NCBI GenBank assembly: GCA_002501065.1
Contig: DLRK01000134.1
Span: 1-10,956 of the forward strand
Direction: 5' to 3'
From: Akkermansiaceae bacterium UBA7890
GTDB taxonomy: Bacteria; Verrucomicrobiota; Verrucomicrobiia; Verrucomicrobiales; Akkermansiaceae
Length of the DNA: 10,956 nucleotides
Part shown: in pieces, positions 8,101 to 10,956 of the stretch
Layout of the letters: the number at the start of each line of letters is the position of its first letter
Numbering within the stretch: the stretch's first letter is position 1
Notes under the pieces: model-generated
The model's input: only the letters and a program-made list of their open reading frames with translations
Databases searched by the model: none
Told to the model about the DNA's origin: nothing
Made by a program: the position numbers and the translations under genes

Positions 8101-9733
8101 GGTCGGCCCTGCCATCGCCATCGCTGTCCTGCAAATGCAGGACAGCGGTCGATTGGGCGACGTAGACCCCGCCGTTGCCCGGAACAACCGAGTGCGGGAC
8201 GCGCAGGCTGTCGGCAAAGACCGTGGATCGATCCGCGCGACCGTCGTGGTCCGTATCTTCCAGGACGATGATCTGGTCGCGAGGCTCATCACCCGGCTCC
8301 ATTTGAGGATACGTCGTGCTGCTCGACACCCACGCCCGTCCCTGGGCATCCCAATTCAGATTCAAGGGCTTTCGGATCATCGGGTTGGAGGCGAACAGGT
8401 TGACCTGAAACCCCTCGGCCACCTTGAAAGATTTCAGTTCCTCCTCGATACCCGGTTTGGGTACCGAGCTGGGCATGTAATGTCCGGAATCAATCGCCTC
8501 GCGGTTGACTTCATACCGTCGCAGCCGGAGGGCGCTGAGCCGGGCAATCTCTGATTCCTTTTCCTCGACCAGGCGGCCCCATTCTTCCACTGCAGAGGTG
8601 TGCTCCTCGCGCCCATAGAGACGCAGGATGCGGATGTACATGTCATTCTGTGGGCGGAAGTGGTGGAAGAGGAGTCGGTTCTTGGTGACGATAGTTTCCC
8701 GTAGACGTTCGATCTGATCGAAATCCGGTCCGTGCGAGATCGCGACGCCTTTCGCCCACTCATCCGCTGCCGCCGTCAGGATCCGTCGGCCGTCGATCGA
8801 GAGCGAGTAGCGCCCCTGTTTCAAGTCGCTGATTCTCAGCACGCGGCTGCGATCCCGCTCATCCCCGTCCATGGGGGACAGGGTGTCGCTGGTTTCGAAC
8901 TTGAGCCCGGTCTTGGTCAGGGCCGTCTCCTTGCACCGGGTGCCGATCGCCTCGACGATTTTTCCGTCGGCCGTGACATGCAATTTCCAATCCGTGCGGG
9001 CCAGTTCCAGCTGCTCGACGACAGCTCGCGCCATTTGTCGATAGCCTTCGTGGGTGAGATGGATGCCGTTCTCGGTGGACGGCGGACCATCTGTGCGTCC
9101 ACGGTGAGTATTCAGCCCCGCAAACAGATCGACGAACCGATGGTGGCGATCCTGCGCCGCCTTGCGGAGGATGCCGGTGATTTCCTGGAGGCGCTGGTTT
9201 CGCTCGGCGGGGTCAGGAAGCGCCGGGCGAGGCTGCTGGTGTCGAGTTGGCGAAACAAGCACGATCCGTGCCGCGGTCTTGTCCAGTTCGTCGAGCAAAC
9301 GGTTCAAGTCAGCTGGAAATCGTTCGACCTCTTTGTCCGAGTAGGCGGCGTTGGCGCCATAGGCGACAAAGAGAACGGTCGGCCGGGCGTCCTCCAGTTG
9401 CCGGCGAAGCATCGGGATGCCGTAGCGCTCGCGGTGTTTGGGCGGCCACGGGCCCTTGCGATTGTCTTCGTAGGCGCCAAAGCCGGCCCTCGCGCTTCCA
9501 CGGACCGTGTCGCCCGACCACCCAAGGTTCTGGAACGTGATCTTTCGTCCCGGCCAGCGGGTGGTAAGTGCAGCTTCGAGATAGCCGTAATCCCGGGTCC
9601 CCTCGATAAGCCGATCGCCAAGGAAGACGACGCGATCGCCTTCCTTCAGCTCGAAGGGGGGCTCAGCAGCCGCGCAGAGGGTGGCAAGGCCGGCAGCCAA
9701 TCCGGCCACCGTCAATCGAAGTGTCGAGACCAT
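5102..9733 (-). CDS. SGNH-like / PVC dehydrogenase propeller / HEAT / heme c fusion protein
   Basis: Exported protein of 1543 residues. An in-frame TAG 12 bases upstream makes the ATG at 9733 the earliest start, although no good Shine-Dalgarno precedes it. The signal peptide ends near CAAA-E (about residue 23). Residues 30-245 form an SGNH-hydrolase-like fold with block I FLGDR (R41 in place of Ser), NLGWSGD (69-75), YGANA (125-129) and ENGIH (221-225). Residues about 426-775 are the PVC 'membrane-bound dehydrogenase' propeller, with Asp-rich loops from D493 (DTDHDG) and D536 (DSDGDG). Residues about 785-1235 are HEAT repeats. Residues about 1246-1385 match the Pirellula/Verrucomicrobium-type heme-binding domain, with CMTCH at 1262-1266 followed by GPDL. 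Residues about 1390-1543 are a beta-rich module (LWVDGMPLAAG, LPEGQHSVTVV) resembling PA14/carbohydrate-binding sandwiches. It is probably a periplasmic or surface-attached redox protein acting on a carbohydrate; the substrate is unknown. It lies upstream of the HzsA-related gene on the same strand. Confidence 0.92.
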   Translation of the reverse strand: MVSTLRLTVAGLAAGLATLCAAAEPPFELKEGDRVVFLGDRLIEGTRDYGYLEAALTTRWPGRKITFQNLGWSGDTVRGSARAGFGAYEDNRKGPWPPKHRERYGIPMLRRQLEDARPTVLFVAYGANAAYSDKEVERFPADLNRLLDELDKTAARIVLVSPTRHQQPRPALPDPAERNQRLQEITGILRKAAQDRHHRFVDLFAGLNTHRGRTDGPPSTENGIHLTHEGYRQMARAVVEQLELARTDWKLHVTADGKIVEAIGTRCKETALTKTGLKFETSDTLSPMDGDERDRSRVLRISDLKQGRYSLSIDGRRILTAAADEWAKGVAISHGPDFDQIERLRETIVTKNRLLFHHFRPQNDMYIRILRLYGREEHTSAVEEWGRLVEEKESEIARLSALRLRRYEVNREAIDSGHYMPSSVPKPGIEEELKSFKVAEGFQVNLFASNPMIRKPLNLNWDAQGRAWVSSSTTYPQMEPGDEPRDQIIVLEDTDHDGRADRSTVFADSLRVPHSVVPGNGGVYVAQSTAVLHLQDSDGDGRADQRRAVLPGFGNTDSSHTIHTLRWGPGGHLYFNQSVYIDSHVETPWGVRRLTSGGIWRFRPETGRLEVYSHGLCNSWGHAFDRWGQSFATDGCAGGGIFYEFPGAAYRMSHNIDRTIPEPNPGHPKACGLEMASGRHLPESWRGTFITTDFRANRVIRYKLSEKGSGYLGKLLPDLLTSSHTTFRPIDVKMGPDGAIYVVDFYEPIIGHGGVDFHHPWRDHAHGRIWRISARDRPLVTPPELAGASVEALLEALKLPEDWTRDQARRLLRESGAAAVVPALREWLASLDSNDPDYEHQRLEALWVFQGVRHVDAELLHQLLISKDHRVRAAAVRVLSYWSEHIPDAMKLLAGAVTDEHPRVRLEGVCALRQIPSSESAKVAMQVLDKPKDEYIDFITWSTARQLEELWLPHLKSGNPIFDEPGHLAFALAAVNKPEALKPLVDLYRQGKIAEGNRQQALRVIAALGAQPELQMILDLATAKVPTNPSEAAVLLSTLEKNAHREETRPEKLQGLVILLDADDEPVRLATAALLGRWKVAAARKRLVALTTERETSTALRQTAARALARLGGPEIEKQLETLAGGDQPIEVRTAAVAAWAHLDAARAAPSAVELLQAMPDDGDATPLFEAFIGREEGAVSLVKALAEKQLSSQIAATGIHLARFSGREMPELIEVLTSAGALKPLPPELTPEASRKLLADLERLGSAERGEAVYRRAELNCMTCHAISGAGGLLGPDLASIGSTATPNELVQSLLEPSAKIKQNYETASVRTTDGVIFSGVVRRQSDREIVLFDGSAKTHVIPTSQIDEVHVSDISLMPKGLTALLRRDELVDLLRFLSELGKGAYRATTEPVVRTWRVLKPSDPLEQRLQSSPDALLEKEVEQSNWLPAYGTVAGYLPLTDLPRFANNRLSAGRFHLDVTTAGRVGLQFEDPAGLRLWVDGMPLAAGRNVTMTLPEGQHSVTVVIDRAKRTTPLRATLVDVPNSPGRAHLTSGQGMEQKTP
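8122..8147. repeat. Perfect 12-bp inverted repeat with 2-base spacer inside the large coding region
   Basis: The arms CGCTGTCCTGCA (8122-8133) and TGCAGGACAGCG (8136-8147) are exact reverse complements separated by AA. The repeat lies within the propeller codons for AVLHLQDSD, just before the Asp-rich loop at D536. It would form a tight hairpin in mRNA or DNA. Whether it is functional or a by-product of codon choice cannot be told from one sequence. Confidence 0.6.
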
Positions 9734-9781
9734 CTTGAGAAACTAACAGAGCGGCGGAAGGGAGGAAGGAGAAAAGTGTTT

Positions 9782-9895
9782 GTAGTTGTTCTGCGCAATA
9801 TCGCTGATCCTCTTCAGGCGCATCGCCCTGGCCTGGGCGATTCTGCAGCGTGCCTTCATCCGTTCCACCCGACCCTTGGCCTGATGCTCGCGGGC
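9782..9895 (-). pseudogene. Degenerate transposase C-terminal fragment (ISNCY-like)
   Basis: Read on the minus strand, one frame gives REHQAKGRVERM, the next frame gives EGTLQNR, and the first frame resumes with AMRLKRISDIAQNN. Joined, these resemble the conserved segment near the end of DDE transposases, of the form QAKGRVERxxGTLQDRLVKxxRLxxIS, best known to me from the ISNCY group. Two compensating small indels (near 9857-9863 and near 9834-9838) explain the frame switches, and a TAG closes the frame upstream. No terminal inverted repeats or remaining transposase body were recognised. The resemblance rests on a short stretch recalled from memory, so the family label is tentative. Confidence 0.5.
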
Positions 9896-10169
9896 CGTGG
9901 GCGGTGTGCCCTACTCCTGGCTGGCTGGCCCGAGTTTTCGGACCGCTCCTGCTCCCAGGGTTCCGAGGAGACGGGGTTGGTGAGGGCGCCACGGCTGACG
10001 GGGGAATGAAGGACGATTTCACAAAAGCCGACAGGAGAGGACGCGGTATTCTGCGGGACACCTCTGAATCCGAATAGATGCCTATGAAGCAAGGAAAATG
10101 AGAACATCAGGGGGCGGAAGATCCTCTTGCCATGTTTCGCCCGTCGTTCCTGTGACGGAGCCACACGAC

Positions 10170-10209
10170 AAAAAAACCGGAACGCTCAGATTGTCCAACG
10201 TTCCGGTTT
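10170..10209 (-). terminator. Rho-independent terminator after the PEP-CTERM gene
   Basis: An 11-bp perfect stem (AAACCGGAACG at 10174-10184 with CGTTCCGGTTT at 10199-10209) encloses a 14-base loop. On the minus strand a run of seven T (complement of 10170-10176) overlaps the foot of the stem and continues past it. It begins about 25 bases beyond the stop codon of the PEP-CTERM gene, so that gene should end its transcript here, separate from the redox cluster downstream. Confidence 0.88.
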
Positions 10210-10233
10210 CTCCCTGGTGCTTGCTTTGATCCC

Positions 10234-10956
10234 TCAGGAAGAGCGTCGGCGGATTCCCAGCAGAAGAAAGCTGCCGAGCAACGCCAGAGTTGAAGAGGCA
10301 GGTTCGGGTACGGTCAGCGTAATCTGATCGAAGTCAAAGTTGAAGAGTGCGGGGTTGGCCCCGAAACCCTCGGGAACCTCCACCCCTATCTGAATGTTTC
10401 CGACATTCGAGAATGTCGCGGCGAAAGGTTGCTCCTCGGTCGTCACGAACATCACGCCGGGGCCCGCATCGATTGGTGGGCCAATCGGCTGAGCCGCCGC
10501 GTTGATGGCCGCAGCCGCAATGTCGATTGTGACCTCCGTCCACTGGTTGGGAAATACGGGCTGGAACCGGACGGCGGTTGCACCGGGGAAATTAAAGGGG
10601 GAGGCGAAACGGATATTGAAAGTCAGCGGGACGGGGGCGTCGTGGCGTACCATTGTGGAGAATGATTGTGCCCCATCGCCAATCCAGTTGCCTGTGAAGG
10701 CTCCTCCACTCGATCCGAAGGAAGCCTGTCCTCTGAGAATCACGGCTCCGAAATCGCCGGCCTGGGTAAACGAGAACGGTACGGTGGCATGGCCTGGGCT
10801 TGCTCCGGGAGCTCCTCCGCTTTCGGACCAGTTGACATCCAGAGAGCCGGTTGTATCGCGCCAGTTTGCGTTATTGGTATCGAAGTCTTCCACCACGGTG
10901 GTCACCGCAGAGGCTGGGAGGGTGAGTAGTCCTGCGAGGGCTAGGACACTGGATCT
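10234..10956 (-). CDS. PEP-CTERM sorting domain protein (N-terminus off window)
   Basis: 240 codons are visible and the start lies beyond the right edge. A GTG at 10905 could be mistaken for the start, but the frame stays open to 10956. The residues before it (SSVLALAGLLTLPASA, then VTTVVEDFD) form a signal-peptide core with an ASA cleavage site. The mature part is acidic and rich in Gly, Ala, Phe and Asn, with a predicted beta-sandwich character. It opens EDFDTNNANWRD, like secreted carbohydrate-binding or jelly-roll domains, and contains no Cys. The last 25 residues are a textbook PEP-CTERM tail: VPEPASS, a hydrophobic segment (LALLGSFLLLG), then IRRRSS. Such proteins are exported, processed by an exosortase and linked to exopolysaccharide-producing cell surfaces. 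The specific role is unknown. It has its own terminator and is probably not part of the redox operon. Confidence 0.88.
   Translation of the reverse strand, partial: RSSVLALAGLLTLPASAVTTVVEDFDTNNANWRDTTGSLDVNWSESGGAPGASPGHATVPFSFTQAGDFGAVILRGQASFGSSGGAFTGNWIGDGAQSFSTMVRHDAPVPLTFNIRFASPFNFPGATAVRFQPVFPNQWTEVTIDIAAAAINAAAQPIGPPIDAGPGVMFVTTEEQPFAATFSNVGNIQIGVEVPEGFGANPALFNFDFDQITLTVPEPASSTLALLGSFLLLGIRRRSS
10237..10311 (-). other. PEP-CTERM sorting signal coding segment
   Basis: This segment encodes the last 25 residues: VPEP, a single hydrophobic helix and an Arg-rich cytoplasmic end (RRRSS). That three-part order is what exosortase-type sorting recognises in Gram-negative bacteria. Confidence 0.85.

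Larger units (their letters stand above)
9734..10233. other. 500-base intergenic stretch
   Basis: This stretch separates the PEP-CTERM gene from the 1543-residue gene. It holds the intrinsic terminator (10170-10209) and the eroded transposase end (9782-9895). A purine-rich run on the plus strand (about 9751-9776) sits just upstream of the large gene. Several overlapping frames are open here on both strands, but none shows a domain, ribosome binding site or plausible composition. The promoter of the 1543-residue gene should lie here, though I cannot point to a confident one. Confidence 0.6.

Noticed and set aside
9734..9830. Sigma70-type promoter for the large gene
   Set aside because: The best -35-like TTGCGC has no acceptable -10 at the right spacing, so no promoter was annotated.
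9822..9841. 7-bp inverted repeat ATCGCCC/GGGCGAT
   Set aside because: It has no T-run on either side and lies in the transposase remnant, so it does not qualify as a terminator.
8732..10009. Plus-strand open frame of 425 codons
   Set aside because: It is antisense to the SGNH region of the large gene and runs into the intergenic stretch. It has no domain, ribosome binding site or plausible composition.
9663..10061. Minus-strand open frame of 132 codons spanning the intergenic stretch
   Set aside because: It overlaps the signal peptide of the 1543-residue protein in another frame and is low-complexity. Its only meaningful segment is the transposase-like EGTLQNR, part of the decayed fragment.

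Overview
The window looks like chromosomal DNA of a GC-rich PVC-superphylum bacterium, most likely Verrucomicrobiota and possibly Planctomycetota. The evidence is the protein families present. Two proteins have the 'putative membrane-bound dehydrogenase' beta-propeller plus HEAT architecture that is characteristic of Pirellula/Verrucomicrobium-type genomes. There is also a planctomycete-style multi-CXXCH protein related to hydrazine synthase alpha (HzsA), and an exported PEP-CTERM protein. Every convincing gene lies on the minus strand, so the window reads from right to left.

Right edge (10956 to 10234): a secreted PEP-CTERM-anchored protein whose start lies beyond the window. A strong intrinsic terminator follows it (10170-10209). 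Next is a roughly 500-base non-coding stretch (9734-10233) holding what looks like the eroded C-terminal end of a transposase.

Centre (9733 to 5102): a 1543-residue exported modular protein. In order it has an SGNH-hydrolase-like domain that has lost its catalytic Ser and Asp, a PVC dehydrogenase-type beta-propeller, HEAT repeats, a single-heme CMTCH domain and a C-terminal beta-rich domain. A gap of about 350 bases follows, with one doubtful 50-codon ORF that overlaps the stop codon in an ATGA arrangement.

Left half: an exported HzsA-related protein with three CXXCH motifs (4755 to 2371). Eight bases or fewer downstream is a second PVC dehydrogenase/HEAT protein (GTG start at 2363) that runs off the left edge. 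It has no ATG-initiated full-length reading frame inside the window and is easily missed.

Taken together, the three large genes look like one periplasmic redox module: two propeller 'dehydrogenases' around a triheme HzsA-like protein. The last two are almost certainly co-transcribed. The substrates and electron acceptors are not visible from sequence. No tRNA, rRNA, CRISPR array, intact insertion sequence or phage gene was seen.
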